Shown: piece by piece, positions 1-8,656 of the stretch
Position numbering within the stretch: position 1 is the stretch's first letter
How the letters are laid out: each line of letters starts with the position of its first letter
DNA from: JBBQYD01 sp942493075
GTDB lineage: Bacteria > Verrucomicrobiota > Verrucomicrobiia > Limisphaerales > UBA8199
NCBI GenBank assembly: GCA_942493075.1
Contig: OW818681.1
Span: 806,001-870,000, forward strand
Reading direction: 5' to 3'
Length of the DNA stretch: 64,000 nucleotides
Notes under the pieces: generated by a model
What the model was told of the DNA's origin: nothing
Database searches by the model: none
Seen by the model: the letters and a program-made list of their open reading frames with translations, nothing else
Made by a program: the position numbers and the translations under genes

Positions 1-1
1 G

Positions 2-1441
2 ATGATCATCACCGAATGGAGTTTCCCCGCGCTCGATAGCGGATTGCCGTGCAAGCACGGCGCTGGGATGCGCGTGGACACTCAGGAACAGAAAGCAGCC
101 TGCTACCGGATTTTCGCTCGGACGATGGCCGATCTGCCGTTCATCGCAGGATATCACTATTTCATGTGGGTTGACGAGCCGGCCCTGGGCATCAGCTCTA
201 CGTTCCCGGAAGACAGCAATTACGGTTTGGTCAACGAGCAGGACGAACCTTATTCGGTGTTCACAAAAGTCGCCGCTGAGGTGAACTCACAAGCAGAGCC
301 GCGTCACGCACGCAGCACCGTTTCGGCAAAGTTGGACCTGAAAGCAGCGCCACGCGGTGCTTTGGTCATCAACACCAACACGATCAAAAGCAAAGGCACT
401 GTTCGCCTGGTGCAGCAGGGACGCAGCCGTGTCGAGGAGGTAAGCTTGAAACCGGGGCAGACCAAGACCTTCAAGATGTCCTCCGATTCGCCCTGGGTAG
501 CCGAGCTGCAGAATTGGGACGGCACAAGCCAGCGAGTGATCGGCGGTAAAGCAGGCATGGAACAGATCACCCTTCTGAATGTTTCCAGCCAGGACCTTGT
601 TGGCGTTCCGGTTGTTTTTGAGCAGAGCGGGTCTGTCTTTGGGACGCTTCAAACACTCAAGCCGGGCGGTACCGTTGGAATCGACATCCCACGAACAACT
701 CTGCAGAGGAGGGAACGGTTGGATCTGAAAAGTGGCGGGATGCGCTGGAGTTCCAGTGGAAAGACTGGCGCACTCTTCGACCATATCGAGTCCAATGGAC
801 TCGAACTGGGAAAGCTGGTGTTTGCGGTGCACCAGCAGTGGGAAGGCAAAAACAGTTGGACCGAGAGTTCGTGTGTGTTGTCGCTTGAAACAGTTGAGCA
901 GCCAGACGCCTGGGTCGTTGAGGCGGAAGTTGAACACCCGGACAAAGCCGGCATTGAGCCTGGCTATCGAGCTCGCGTTCGTGCGGTTGTCTTTAAGAAG
1001 ACCGGCCTGGCAATGGTTCGACCCTTGTGGGTGGAGAGTCTCGCCGCACGCGAGTGGGAATTGGTTGAAGCCTACTGGTTCTGTCGCTCCGCGATCGGCG
1101 GAGCGACTGAGAAGGATGTTGTCGGTGGTCCCGGAGTGCCTAATTATTATCGCGCGGCACACTTTATCACAGACACTGAGCGGGGTGGGTGTTTCGGTTC
1201 GTTGCACCAACCCGGCGGATGGGAAGTGATCTTCTGGACAAATCCCGAAGGAGGGATTCATCCAGACAGCCGGTTGACGGTTAAGAAGACGCTGCGAAAA
1301 GGTGAACGTTGGGAACCCAGTGAAGTTCCCTATCTGTGGGTGTATGCGTCCAATCGCGCTGATGCCTGGAAGGATTTTGCACGGTTAAATCAGAACGCCA
1401 GACAATTGGCAATTCAGACGCGCTCCGCTTCCAATAAATAA
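2..1441 (+). CDS. Glycoside hydrolase (clan A-like), 3' fragment
   Basis: This is the C-terminal part of a larger enzyme; the frame is open at the window edge, so the ATG at base 2 is probably internal. The first 95 residues look like the last strands of a (beta/alpha)8 glycosidase barrel: Thr-Glu-Trp with Glu5 as candidate nucleophile, then a FMWVDEP stretch typical of the barrel end in agarase/beta-galactosidase-like enzymes. Residues from about 95 to 479 are beta-rich, with no catalytic motif I recognise, and would be accessory or carbohydrate-contacting domains. The TM2 gene follows 70 bp downstream on the same strand. The exact GH family cannot be set without the missing N-terminus. The hydrolase assignment is fairly firm; the substrate is unknown. 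Confidence 0.6.
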   Translation: MIITEWSFPALDSGLPCKHGAGMRVDTQEQKAACYRIFARTMADLPFIAGYHYFMWVDEPALGISSTFPEDSNYGLVNEQDEPYSVFTKVAAEVNSQAEPRHARSTVSAKLDLKAAPRGALVINTNTIKSKGTVRLVQQGRSRVEEVSLKPGQTKTFKMSSDSPWVAELQNWDGTSQRVIGGKAGMEQITLLNVSSQDLVGVPVVFEQSGSVFGTLQTLKPGGTVGIDIPRTTLQRRERLDLKSGGMRWSSSGKTGALFDHIESNGLELGKLVFAVHQQWEGKNSWTESSCVLSLETVEQPDAWVVEAEVEHPDKAGIEPGYRARVRAVVFKKTGLAMVRPLWVESLAAREWELVEAYWFCRSAIGGATEKDVVGGPGVPNYYRAAHFITDTERGGCFGSLHQPGGWEVIFWTNPEGGIHPDSRLTVKKTLRKGERWEPSEVPYLWVYASNRADAWKDFARLNQNARQLAIQTRSASNK

Positions 1442-1510
1442 GCATCGAAGGTACAAATTTCGGTTCCGCTTGTAATTGAATGTCCCTCGGGCAGAGCGTA
1501 GGGTGCCCCC

Positions 1511-1915
1511 ATGAATGAATCCGTCAGCACCCATAACAAAGTCGTCGGCTACGGGCTTTGGATCTTCGGTTTCACGGGCGCGCACCGGTTCTATTTTGGC
1601 AGGCCGATCACCGGCACCATTTGGTTGTTTACCGGCGGTCTGTTGCTCATTGGCTGGTTTATCGATCTGTTTCTGATCCCTTCAATGGATCGTAGTGCCG
1701 ATCGTCGCTATATCTCCGGGCCGCTCAACTATTCGGTCGGGTGGCTGCTCTTAACCTTTTTAGGGGTATTCGGGTTGCACCGTTTTTACATGGGCAAATG
1801 GGGAACCGGCCTCCTGTACCTCTTCACGGTCGGCCTTCTGGGCATTGGCATTATCTATGACTTCTGGACCCTGAACGGCCAGATTAGCGAGCAGAACCGG
1901 GTGAGATCGACATAA
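1511..1915 (+). CDS. Double TM2-domain membrane protein
   Basis: A 134-residue membrane protein made of two TM2 units (about residues 8-58 and 72-125). Each has the family signature of a Gly-x-His-Arg-Phe-Tyr turn (GAHRFYFG and GLHRFYMG) followed by a glycine-rich hydrophobic hairpin and an acidic Tyr/Phe-Asp end. TM2 proteins usually carry one unit, so the tandem copy is slightly unusual but known. The biochemical role of the family in bacteria is unknown. It stands alone between the hydrolase and the FAD protein, and a 10-bp hairpin starts about 30 bp after its stop. No strong Shine-Dalgarno sequence precedes the ATG. Confidence 0.8.
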   Translation: MNESVSTHNKVVGYGLWIFGFTGAHRFYFGRPITGTIWLFTGGLLLIGWFIDLFLIPSMDRSADRRYISGPLNYSVGWLLLTFLGVFGLHRFYMGKWGTGLLYLFTVGLLGIGIIYDFWTLNGQISEQNRVRST

Positions 1916-1947
1916 GTTAAGCGTAAAGTTACATCCGGCTCGACACC

Positions 1948-1979
1948 GATGCGCAGGTCATTAGGATAGCCTGCGCATC
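1948..1979 (+). promoter_or_regulatory. Perfect 10-bp stem-loop abutting a start codon
   Basis: GATGCGCAGG (1948-1957) pairs exactly with CCTGCGCATC (1970-1979) around a 12-nt loop. The stem ends one base before the ATG at 1981. It could be a terminator for the TM2 gene, although no T-run follows, or an RNA element limiting initiation of the FAD protein. No ribosome-binding site fits between stem and ATG. Confidence 0.5.
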
Positions 1980-1980
1980 T

Positions 1981-4900
1981 ATGAATCAGCTTTTACGGAT
2001 CTGTAACGGCCTCGCCCTCGGCATCACACTCTGTTTGTCTCCCTTTTCCAGCAGGTCGGATGAGATAGTTCAGCCCGCTGGCTCCATTCCTGTCTTGCAC
2101 GATGTGGACGTTGTCGTGGTAGGAGGTGGAGCAGGCGGGGTGGCCGCAGCCGTCGAGGCCGCACGCGCCGGTGCCAAAGTCTTTTTGGCTGCGCCAAGGC
2201 CGTACCTTGGAGAGGATATCTGCGCCACCTATCGTCTGTGGCTTGAGCCAGGAGAGGAGCCTTCCACCGACCTGGCTCGCGAGGTCTTTAAGCCTGCGAA
2301 CAATGCTCCGCGCGTCGTAGGCCCTGTGTTGCCGCTGAAGTACTCTGCCACCCCCGCCGCATCTGCGAAACATCGTGATACCAACCCCGAATCGCTGCTC
2401 GCTGATGGCAAATGGTCGAATGCGTCCCGTGAAAGCGTGCAGTTCGATGGTGATGTCATTTTGACGCTCGATTTGCAGCGCGAGCAGGCTGTCCGGGAGA
2501 TCCATGTGATGGCTTACCAACGTCCGGGAGACTTTGAGGTGGGGCAGGTGTTTGTTTCGGTCAGCCCTGACAAACAGAAATGGTCAGCACTCGGCGTGAT
2601 CACCAACGCGCAGCAGGGCCGTGGAATTTTTGAGAATGCCGCGCAGGTGATGTCCACGAAAGTTTCCACTAACGCGCGGTATTTGCGGCTGGAGGTAAAA
2701 CGCGCGCCCGGCGCGAGCCGGTTGCTTTTGGGTGAGGTGGTTCTTCAAGGCGAGCAAACGCAACCTGCGCAGGATCTCCCCAAGCCCGCGCTGTTCACAA
2801 CACCCATGCAGGTGAAACGCTCACTGGACCAGGCGCTGATCAAGGCCGGAGTGCCTTTTCTGTTCTGGTGTTATGCCACTGAGTTGTTGCGTGATTCCAC
2901 CGGCAACATCGCCGGGGTCGTCATCTCGACGCGATCCGGCAGGCAGGCTGTAGCGGCCAAAGTGATTATTGATGCAACGGAGCGCAGCCAGGTAGCCCGG
3001 ATGGCTGGCGCCTCGTTTACTCCTTATCCCGCCGGCGTTACGAAGTTCAGACGCGTGGTTGTGGGTGGCGCGGCCAGGACGGGTGATGGGATGCGGATCA
3101 TCCCCAGTGCTCAGACCCTTCAAATCACCGATGCGGCCGGACAGATCTTCCCGGTACACCATTACGAGTTGGACATCACGATGCCGAATGGCAGCTTCGC
3201 CGCTCTTTCGGAAGCGGAGCAAATCGCGCGAGACAAGACCTGGACGCCTGAGGCGCTGGACGGCTCCGAGGTTTTGTTCCAGGTGCCGCCGGATCAGTTC
3301 CGTGGGCGAAAGAGCTCTCGGGGGGGCTGGCAGGGACCGGACAAGGTACCTGTGGAGTGCTTTCAGCCCGCCAAGCAGGAACGTATTTTCGCCTTGGGCG
3401 GCTGTGCAGATCTCTCACGGGAAGCAGCGGCAGTTTTGGTGCGGCCGTTGAACCAGATGATTGTTGGAGAAAGGATCGGTCGAGCCGCAGCCAAGGTTGC
3501 ATTAGCTCAGCCGAAGTCAGAAGGGCTCCGCGTGGTGGGAGCGCCGCCGAGCGCAAAGAAGCCCGGCTTGATAGGCGAGGTGGCAATCCAACAGAACCAT
3601 CGAGCGGATCAAAGGCGCGTGGTTGAGAGCACCTATGGAGTGCCGATCGTGGGTGAATACGACGTGGTGGTCGTGGGCGGAGGCACGGGTGGTGCCCCGG
3701 CAGGGATCGCTGCCGGACGCGCTGGAGCGCGCACTCTGGTGATTGAGTATCTGCACGGGTTGGGAGGAGTGGGCACGCTTGGGTATATCGCGAGTTACTA
3801 TCATGGGAACCGTGTGGGCTTTTCGACGGAGATAGATAAAGGAGTCGCAGCTTTCGGCGACAAGGGCCGGCAAGGAACCTGGAATCCCGAGCACAAAAGC
3901 GAGTGGCTCCGGCAGGAATTGCGAAAGGCCAAGGTCGATTTGTGGTATGGAGTCCTGGGGCAGGGCACTGTCATCGAGAATAAACGGGTTACAGGTGTGG
4001 TGGTGTTAACTCCTGCTGGACGCGGTGTGATTCTCGCCAAGATGGTCATCGATTCCACCGGCAATGCGGACATCGCGGCGGCGGGTGGTGCCGTGTGCCG
4101 TTACACCGATGAAACGGATGTGGCAGTGCAGGGGACCGGTCTGCCACCACGTGAATTGGGCCAGAAATACACGAACACAGATTACACATTCGTGGACGAC
4201 ACGGATGTGTTCGATATCTGGCGCGTTTTAGTGACCGCCAAGGCGAAGTTCAAGGATTCCTATGACATGGGTCAGCTCATCGACACGCGGGAGCGGCGTC
4301 AGATCCAAGGGGATTTCTTTTTCTCACCGATGGACATGATGTTGGGGCGCACCTTCCCGGATACGATTGTTGTTGCCCGAAGCAACTTCGATACGCACGG
4401 GTATATCGTCCATCCCATGTTCATGATCCGTCCGCCAGGTCGCGGTGATATCAATGTGCGTGTTCCGTGGCGCTGTTTGCTGCCGCGAGGATTGGAAGGG
4501 GTGATTGTGACGGGACTCGGTGTCAGCGCGCACCGGGATGCAATTCCGTGCATCCGGATGCAGCCCGATGTGCAGAACCAGGGGTATGCCGCCGGTTTGG
4601 GGGCTGCGATGATCGTGAAGAAGGGATGCAGCTCCCGAGAGTTGGATATCCGGCAGTTGCAAAAGCATTTGGTTGATATTGGCAACTTGCCTGAGAGCGT
4701 GCTCCAAGAGAACGACAGCTTTCCATTGCCAAAGGAACTGGTGGCTGAAGCTGTTCAGCGGGTGGTCAAAGACTACGAAGGATTGGAGATCGTTCTTTCC
4801 CATTTCGACATCGCTCAACCGATGCTGCGTCAGGCGTTGGTGGCTGCGCCTGAAAAGGACCGGCTGGTTTACGCGCATATCCTTGGAATGATGGGCGATG

Positions 4901-5433
4901 GCGCAGGGGCCGCTGAGTTGGCCAAAGCTGTCGGTAGCACGAATTGGGATGCAGGCTGGCGTTACACGGGGATGGGACAGTTTGGCCGATCAATGAGCCC
5001 GTTGGATAGCCTGATCATTGCGTTGGGTCGCACCAGATCAACAACGGCTCTGAAGCCTATCCTGGACAAAGTGGGTCAACTGGGGACAGATAGTGAGTTC
5101 TCCCATTTTCGTGCGGTTACGATGGCCTTGGAAACTCTCGGTAACAAGGCAGCGGCTGAGCCATTGGCTGAGCTGCTGCGCAAGCCAGGGCTGGGTGGAC
5201 ACGCGGTATCCACCATTGATGAGGCGATGGCCGCCAACCCTCCGAGCGGCACTGATAACACGGTGCGCAACCAGGCGCTAAGTGAACTGTATTTGGCCCG
5301 CGCGCTCTATCGCTGCGGGGATCACGAAGGGTTGGGTGAGAAAACCCTGTTGCAGTACTCAAAGGACTTGCACGGCCATTATGCCAGACACGCCAAGGCT
5401 GTGCTGAAACAGACGCCAGGCCCCATCGAGTGA
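1981..5433 (+). CDS. Exported tandem FAD-dependent oxidoreductase with discoidin-like insert and HEAT-like tail
   Basis: A 1150-residue protein with a signal peptide (about 1-26). It has two FAD/NAD(P)-binding folds of the FAD_oxidored type: the first dinucleotide loop VVVGGGAGGVAAA lies near residue 45 and the second VVVGGGTGG near residue 561. Between them, about 130-260, is a segment resembling an F5/8 type C (discoidin) beta-sandwich (LLADGKWSN, later YLRLEV) that interrupts the first FAD domain. After residue about 980 an alpha-helical, Leu/Ala-rich region with regular helix pairs resembles HEAT repeats. Members of this oxidoreductase class are abundant next to carbohydrate-degradation genes in Verrucomicrobia and Planctomycetes, and their substrates are unknown. 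The start was chosen because it gives a clean signal peptide. Two full FAD domains in one chain is unusual. Confidence 0.75.
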   Translation: MNQLLRICNGLALGITLCLSPFSSRSDEIVQPAGSIPVLHDVDVVVVGGGAGGVAAAVEAARAGAKVFLAAPRPYLGEDICATYRLWLEPGEEPSTDLAREVFKPANNAPRVVGPVLPLKYSATPAASAKHRDTNPESLLADGKWSNASRESVQFDGDVILTLDLQREQAVREIHVMAYQRPGDFEVGQVFVSVSPDKQKWSALGVITNAQQGRGIFENAAQVMSTKVSTNARYLRLEVKRAPGASRLLLGEVVLQGEQTQPAQDLPKPALFTTPMQVKRSLDQALIKAGVPFLFWCYATELLRDSTGNIAGVVISTRSGRQAVAAKVIIDATERSQVARMAGASFTPYPAGVTKFRRVVVGGAARTGDGMRIIPSAQTLQITDAAGQIFPVHHYELDITMPNGSFAALSEAEQIARDKTWTPEALDGSEVLFQVPPDQFRGRKSSRGGWQGPDKVPVECFQPAKQERIFALGGCADLSREAAAVLVRPLNQMIVGERIGRAAAKVALAQPKSEGLRVVGAPPSAKKPGLIGEVAIQQNHRADQRRVVESTYGVPIVGEYDVVVVGGGTGGAPAGIAAGRAGARTLVIEYLHGLGGVGTLGYIASYYHGNRVGFSTEIDKGVAAFGDKGRQGTWNPEHKSEWLRQELRKAKVDLWYGVLGQGTVIENKRVTGVVVLTPAGRGVILAKMVIDSTGNADIAAAGGAVCRYTDETDVAVQGTGLPPRELGQKYTNTDYTFVDDTDVFDIWRVLVTAKAKFKDSYDMGQLIDTRERRQIQGDFFFSPMDMMLGRTFPDTIVVARSNFDTHGYIVHPMFMIRPPGRGDINVRVPWRCLLPRGLEGVIVTGLGVSAHRDAIPCIRMQPDVQNQGYAAGLGAAMIVKKGCSSRELDIRQLQKHLVDIGNLPESVLQENDSFPLPKELVAEAVQRVVKDYEGLEIVLSHFDIAQPMLRQALVAAPEKDRLVYAHILGMMGDGAGAAELAKAVGSTNWDAGWRYTGMGQFGRSMSPLDSLIIALGRTRSTTALKPILDKVGQLGTDSEFSHFRAVTMALETLGNKAAAEPLAELLRKPGLGGHAVSTIDEAMAANPPSGTDNTVRNQALSELYLARALYRCGDHEGLGEKTLLQYSKDLHGHYARHAKAVLKQTPGPIE

Positions 5434-5504
5434 GGCATAGGCGGCTCTGCACACAGCAGAGCTGCCGTCAGTCGCCTTGGTCCCAGCGGTCCCGTCCGCT
5501 CCCT

Positions 5505-6182
5505 TTAATCCAGTGGAGTCAGAAGCACGTTCTTAAACTCGACCGTGTTCTCTTCACATTGGAGTCCGATGGGACTGGCCAGCACCTCTACACCTCGCAC
5601 ATCATTGACCAGGGTGCCATTGAGCCAGACCTGATAATGATCACCCTGGGCCAGGATCTCCACATGGTTCCATTCGCCCGGTGCTTTTTCATGGTCTGCG
5701 ATCTTCTTCACTCCAGCGATGTCACCGGCTACCGGATGCCCACGCAATGAGAAGAAACGGTTTTGTGCAGCGTCGATCTGACGGCCATGCAAGCCCATGA
5801 CATCCCCGGCGTCGCCATGCTTCAACTGCACTTCGACGGTCTGCGGCAGAGGTTTGGGCGGCAAGGTCATGCGGGAGAAAATACCGCTGTTGCCGGGTTG
5901 ACTGCCAGCAGGCCACCGGTAATCCACTGAAACACGGAAATTCGTCACGGCAGGTCCTCGGTAGATCGCCCCCAAAGGTTTGCCCGGGCAACTGATCACA
6001 CCATCTGTCACGGTCCAAATCTGATCGCGCGTTAGTTTTGGGTCAGCCGAGACGTAGCTCCAGCCTTCGAGGTTTTTGCCATTAAAAAGCTCAATGGTTT
6101 TGCCGCCTTTAGGTGCGGTGGAGCAAGAGGTGAGGGTTAATGCGAGAAGCGCGCCGATACTGGTGATAGCTAGGTTTTTCAT
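5505..6182 (-). CDS. DUF1080 (3-keto-disaccharide hydrolase-like) lipoprotein
   Basis: A 225-residue lipoprotein: the N-terminus is a short positively charged segment, a hydrophobic stretch and the lipobox LTSC with Cys20. The mature part is a concanavalin-like jelly roll of the DUF1080 family (IELFNGKNLEGW start, NSGIFSRM middle, EWNHVEI and VWLNGTLV near the end). Some DUF1080 proteins have been linked to 3-keto-glycoside hydrolysis, often alongside GFO/IDH/MocA oxidoreductases; for this member the activity is inferred. It is convergent with the FAD protein and the nitroreductase lies 29 bp upstream on the same strand, so the two may be co-transcribed. Confidence 0.8.
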   Translation of the reverse strand: MKNLAITSIGALLALTLTSCSTAPKGGKTIELFNGKNLEGWSYVSADPKLTRDQIWTVTDGVISCPGKPLGAIYRGPAVTNFRVSVDYRWPAGSQPGNSGIFSRMTLPPKPLPQTVEVQLKHGDAGDVMGLHGRQIDAAQNRFFSLRGHPVAGDIAGVKKIADHEKAPGEWNHVEILAQGDHYQVWLNGTLVNDVRGVEVLASPIGLQCEENTVEFKNVLLTPLD

Positions 6183-6211
6183 GTGTGTGAGTTAAAAGCC
6201 CAATGCCCGTC

Positions 6212-6739
6212 CTAATCCTCCCTGCGCACGTAATCGGGGTTGAACCGGGTGCGTGGTTCTTTGGTTTCAGCCGGATATCCAATGGCGAGGCAGGAAACAG
6301 GGATGAGGTTCGGTTTAAGATTTAGAATCTCGCGAATGCTTTGAATTCGGTCTTCACGTGGATGCACACCCAGCCAGCAGGCGCCAAGGCCAAGCATATG
6401 CGCCGCGAGCAGGAGGTTTTCGATAGCTGCCGAACAATCCTGGAGCAAATAGCTGAGTTGTTTCGTGTGGGCGGCTTCAATGTCGCCGCAAACGACAATC
6501 CCGAGCGGTGCCGAGCCGAGCATCCTGCCGTGAGGCAGCGCAGCCGTGATACGATCCAGCATTTGCCGATTGCGAATGACCACGAACCGCCAGGGATCAG
6601 TAGCGGCTGCCGAGGGAGCTGCCATAGCGGCCTCCAGGAGTTTCTGTATGGTGGCGTCATCTACAGGTTCAGAAGTGTAACTACGAATGCTGCGACGTCC
6701 GAAGATCAGGTTAAGCTTATCATCAATCTGGCTGCCCAT
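6212..6739 (-). CDS. Nitroreductase-family FMN oxidoreductase
   Basis: A 175-residue protein with the nitroreductase fold: N-terminal RRSIRSY FMN-binding motif near residues 15-21, AAMAAPSA helix, PWRFVVI strand, and the C-terminal GLGACWLG segment followed by a PVSCLAIGYP strand. These are homodimeric NAD(P)H-dependent flavoenzymes reducing quinones, nitroaromatics or flavins; the physiological substrate is not evident here. Length is normal for the short subfamily. It lies upstream of the DUF1080 lipoprotein on the same strand. Upstream of it begins nearly 900 bp of repeat-filled intergenic DNA. Confidence 0.85.
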   Translation of the reverse strand: MGSQIDDKLNLIFGRRSIRSYTSEPVDDATIQKLLEAAMAAPSAAATDPWRFVVIRNRQMLDRITAALPHGRMLGSAPLGIVVCGDIEAAHTKQLSYLLQDCSAAIENLLLAAHMLGLGACWLGVHPREDRIQSIREILNLKPNLIPVSCLAIGYPAETKEPRTRFNPDYVRRED

Positions 6740-6819
6740 GGGTGAACTTTAGCGCTATCAGGCAGAGCACGGCAAGCCTGTGAAGATCGCAAAGGTCGGC
6801 TCGGGGTTCGTTTCAGGGC

Positions 6820-6897
6820 AGTCTCTGCGTGAATCTGCGTCATCTGTGGATTCACAGCCGGAATTCATCCGCAGATGACACAGATGGGCGCAGATGA
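6820..6897. repeat. Hairpin repeat family A, copy 1
   Basis: An imperfect inverted repeat: TCTGCGTCATCTGTGGAT faces ATCCGCAGATGACACAGA across a short spacer, with internal near-repeats of CAGATG. Sister copies lie near 7466, 10311, 13453 and 16063. Confidence 0.75.
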
Positions 6898-7465
6898 GGC
6901 AGCAGGTGGAAGCCCCGTCCCGGCTCTTGCAGGCCGGTTGACCTCACGCGGCGGGGGAAGGGGTCTCACGCGGAGGCGCGGAGAAAAGCAAGGCTAGGGC
7001 GGCATTGCCTAGGCCGCCGATCACACAGAAAAGTTGAACAGGAGGGGGCCGGAGAGAACAGAGGGGGCTGGGAAACAGCGGAAATGTGATCACGCAGAGA
7101 CGCCAAGATGCAAAGTGAAAAAGGAGAACCTTTCACCGTTTGCTTCCGTTCTCCAGGCCTTTTCTTGGCTTCTTTGTTCCAAACCTTCTGTACCGATGGG
7201 AGCGGCAAGGCAGTTGCGAACAGGAGGGGAACCGAGAGAACAGAGGGGGCTGGGAAACAGCAGGAATGTGATCACGCCAAGACGCCAAGATGCAAAGAAG
7301 AACCCGAAACAGCAGGATCTCACACGAAGACTCGAAGCCACGAAGAAAACGGGCCAAATCAAAAAGAAAGAGCTTCCCGTTTATGGGCTCCCATTAGCGG
7401 TTTATCAGCGTTCATCCGCAGATGAGCGGTTTTTGAGGCGTTTCGTTCCCCATCCTGGCTTTTTA

Positions 7466-7540
7466 GTCTCTGCGTGAATCTGCGTCCTCTGTGGATTTAC
7501 CTCCGGGATTCATCCGCAGATGACACAGATGGTCACAAAT
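7466..7540. repeat. Hairpin repeat family A, copy 2
   Basis: Same arms as copy 1, with TGCGTCCTCTGTGGATTTAC facing ATCCGCAGATGACACAGA. The right flank (GGGATTGACTTAGA... CGCCTAAAAGGTATCA) is also shared with copy 4. Confidence 0.7.
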
Positions 7541-7622
7541 AAAAACCGGGAACGAGTAATTAGGCAACGAACACGAAGGATCTTGTGGGATTGACTTAGA
7601 TTTGGCAGGAAGTAGTCTCAGA

Positions 7623-7724
7623 ATGTCGCCTAAAAGGTATCAACTTTGGGAGAAGCTTTCACAAGCTTGGCCAACCCCAGCGGGCGCGGGCGGTGGGGGT
7701 GCTCTCGGTGCATTCTCAAATTGA
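7623..7724 (+). pseudogene. Glycine-rich tail remnant preceding an immunity-like gene
   Basis: A 33-codon open frame ends in PTPAGAGGGGALGAFSN and stops 18 bp before the ATG of the 206-residue membrane protein. The glycine-rich tail resembles the tail (PTPSSGGGSATG) that follows the Rhs core fragment at 13.9 kb. I read it as the last codons of a lost toxin gene whose 5' side was replaced by the repeat ending near 7645. This is inference from position and composition; it may be chance. Confidence 0.3.
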
Positions 7725-7742
7725 GCAAGAAAGTGAGGCGTT

Positions 7743-8363
7743 ATGACACTCATAGAGATGCTTCCTTGGATGATTGCTGCAGTCATTACCGGGGTTTCAC
7801 TGGGTTACTTCGAACGGAGCGGGTTTTCAAAAACGTCTGGCGGTATCGGTGGACTGGCTATAGGTATAGCGTCATGGTTCTTGTTTGTTTATGGTGGAAA
7901 ACTCCTTTTGTTCTGGCTGGACCGAGCTAGAACCCAGCGCACAACATCAAGTCCCATGAAATCGTTGAGAACAGGAAAAGTTTTAGCGGGTTCGAATGCG
8001 TTTGGCTTCGAACTCGTCGATAGGGAGGACAATATTAGACATGAAAGGGTAGTAGAGGTTGGCGGTCGGCGGGTACTCCTGCTACTGCCTGAGGACGAGC
8101 ATGCATTTGCTGCTGCATTGCCGTTTGCACAAAAGCTGATTGATGATCTTGAGACTTTTTCTGCCGCTTTTGATAAATTCAAACAGACGGTCACTGCCAA
8201 GGTTGGTTCGGAGGACATAGGAGAGCTGTCAATCGCGACCATTGAATTCTATGGCATCCAGCCTGAGGTTGCGGAGGTGGTATTCCAGCCAACATCGTCT
8301 GGTAGGTTTTGGGTTGCCCTTTATAAAAATGGCGAACTGAGCAATATGCATGAGGAAACGTGA
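7743..8363 (+). CDS. Membrane-anchored hypothetical protein, candidate immunity protein
   Basis: A 206-residue protein with two N-terminal hydrophobic segments (about 7-21 and 35-58) and a soluble C-terminal domain of mixed alpha/beta type ending in a strand-rich part (EFYGIQPEVAEVVF, then GRFWVALYKNGEL). That ending resembles several small immunity-like domains that I cannot name with certainty. It follows an 18-bp gap after a glycine-rich tail remnant and is the first of six similar-sized orphan genes between 7.7 and 14.4 kb. The SUKH gene and Rhs fragment in the same region suggest it once neutralised an Rhs-type toxin. A non-immunity role cannot be excluded. Confidence 0.55.
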   Translation: MTLIEMLPWMIAAVITGVSLGYFERSGFSKTSGGIGGLAIGIASWFLFVYGGKLLLFWLDRARTQRTTSSPMKSLRTGKVLAGSNAFGFELVDREDNIRHERVVEVGGRRVLLLLPEDEHAFAAALPFAQKLIDDLETFSAAFDKFKQTVTAKVGSEDIGELSIATIEFYGIQPEVAEVVFQPTSSGRFWVALYKNGELSNMHEET

Positions 8364-8413
8364 TTGGTGTATCCTGTCCAGACTATAAGGGGAAGGTCGT
8401 CTCCGGAACCTAA

Positions 8414-8656
8414 AATCGAATATCTTGGTGGCCTGCCTTCACCACCGGAGGGTTCGCAAGGTACGCTCTGCGTTTGTATAGTGAATTGCCGAAAGTGAAT
8501 TTGACACCTGCTGACCTGAGATGGCCATATCCCTGCCCTACGCAGAGGAAAAGTGCAAGGCGTACGGGGATTAACAGTCCCGCGTGGCCTCAGCATTGGT
8601 ACTGGGATGAGCTGAGATTACAAACGGAAATCCCTCCTTCGCCTCCTTTCCCATGA
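8414..8656 (+). pseudogene. Toxin C-terminal remnant, cassette 1
   Basis: An 80-codon frame (open after an in-frame stop at 8411) runs into the next gene with a 4-bp ATGA overlap. It is rich in Trp, Pro and Tyr (WWPAFTTGG, LTPADLRWPYP, WPQHWYWDELRLQ). The same 80 codons, with only scattered substitutions and the same overlap, precede the paralogous gene at 11068. Conserved frame plus translational coupling argue that this is a true C-terminal coding segment, probably of a polymorphic toxin. It has lost its 5' part: the shared segment upstream is out of frame by a one-base insertion. Confidence 0.5.

Larger units (their letters stand above)
6740..7622. repeat. Repeat-filled intergenic region
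   Basis: No convincing gene. It holds two copies of the CGCAGATGACACAGATG-type hairpin repeat (about 6820-6897 and 7466-7540), and two copies of a purine-rich unit containing GAACAGGAGGGG followed by GAGAACAGAGGGGGCTGGG (about 7034-7100 and 7213-7300). It also has ACGCCAAGATGCAAAG motifs and a CACGAAGAC/CACGAAGAA run near 7322-7345. A block near 7085-7200 reappears near 16615-16735. The last part, ending near 7640, is repeated at 13577-13635 just before the Rhs core fragment. Confidence 0.7.

Noticed and set aside
287..1261. 324-codon minus-strand frame inside the glycoside hydrolase gene
   Set aside because: Composition and lack of any motif mark it as a shadow of the plus-strand gene, whose frame carries the TEW and FMWVDEP motifs.
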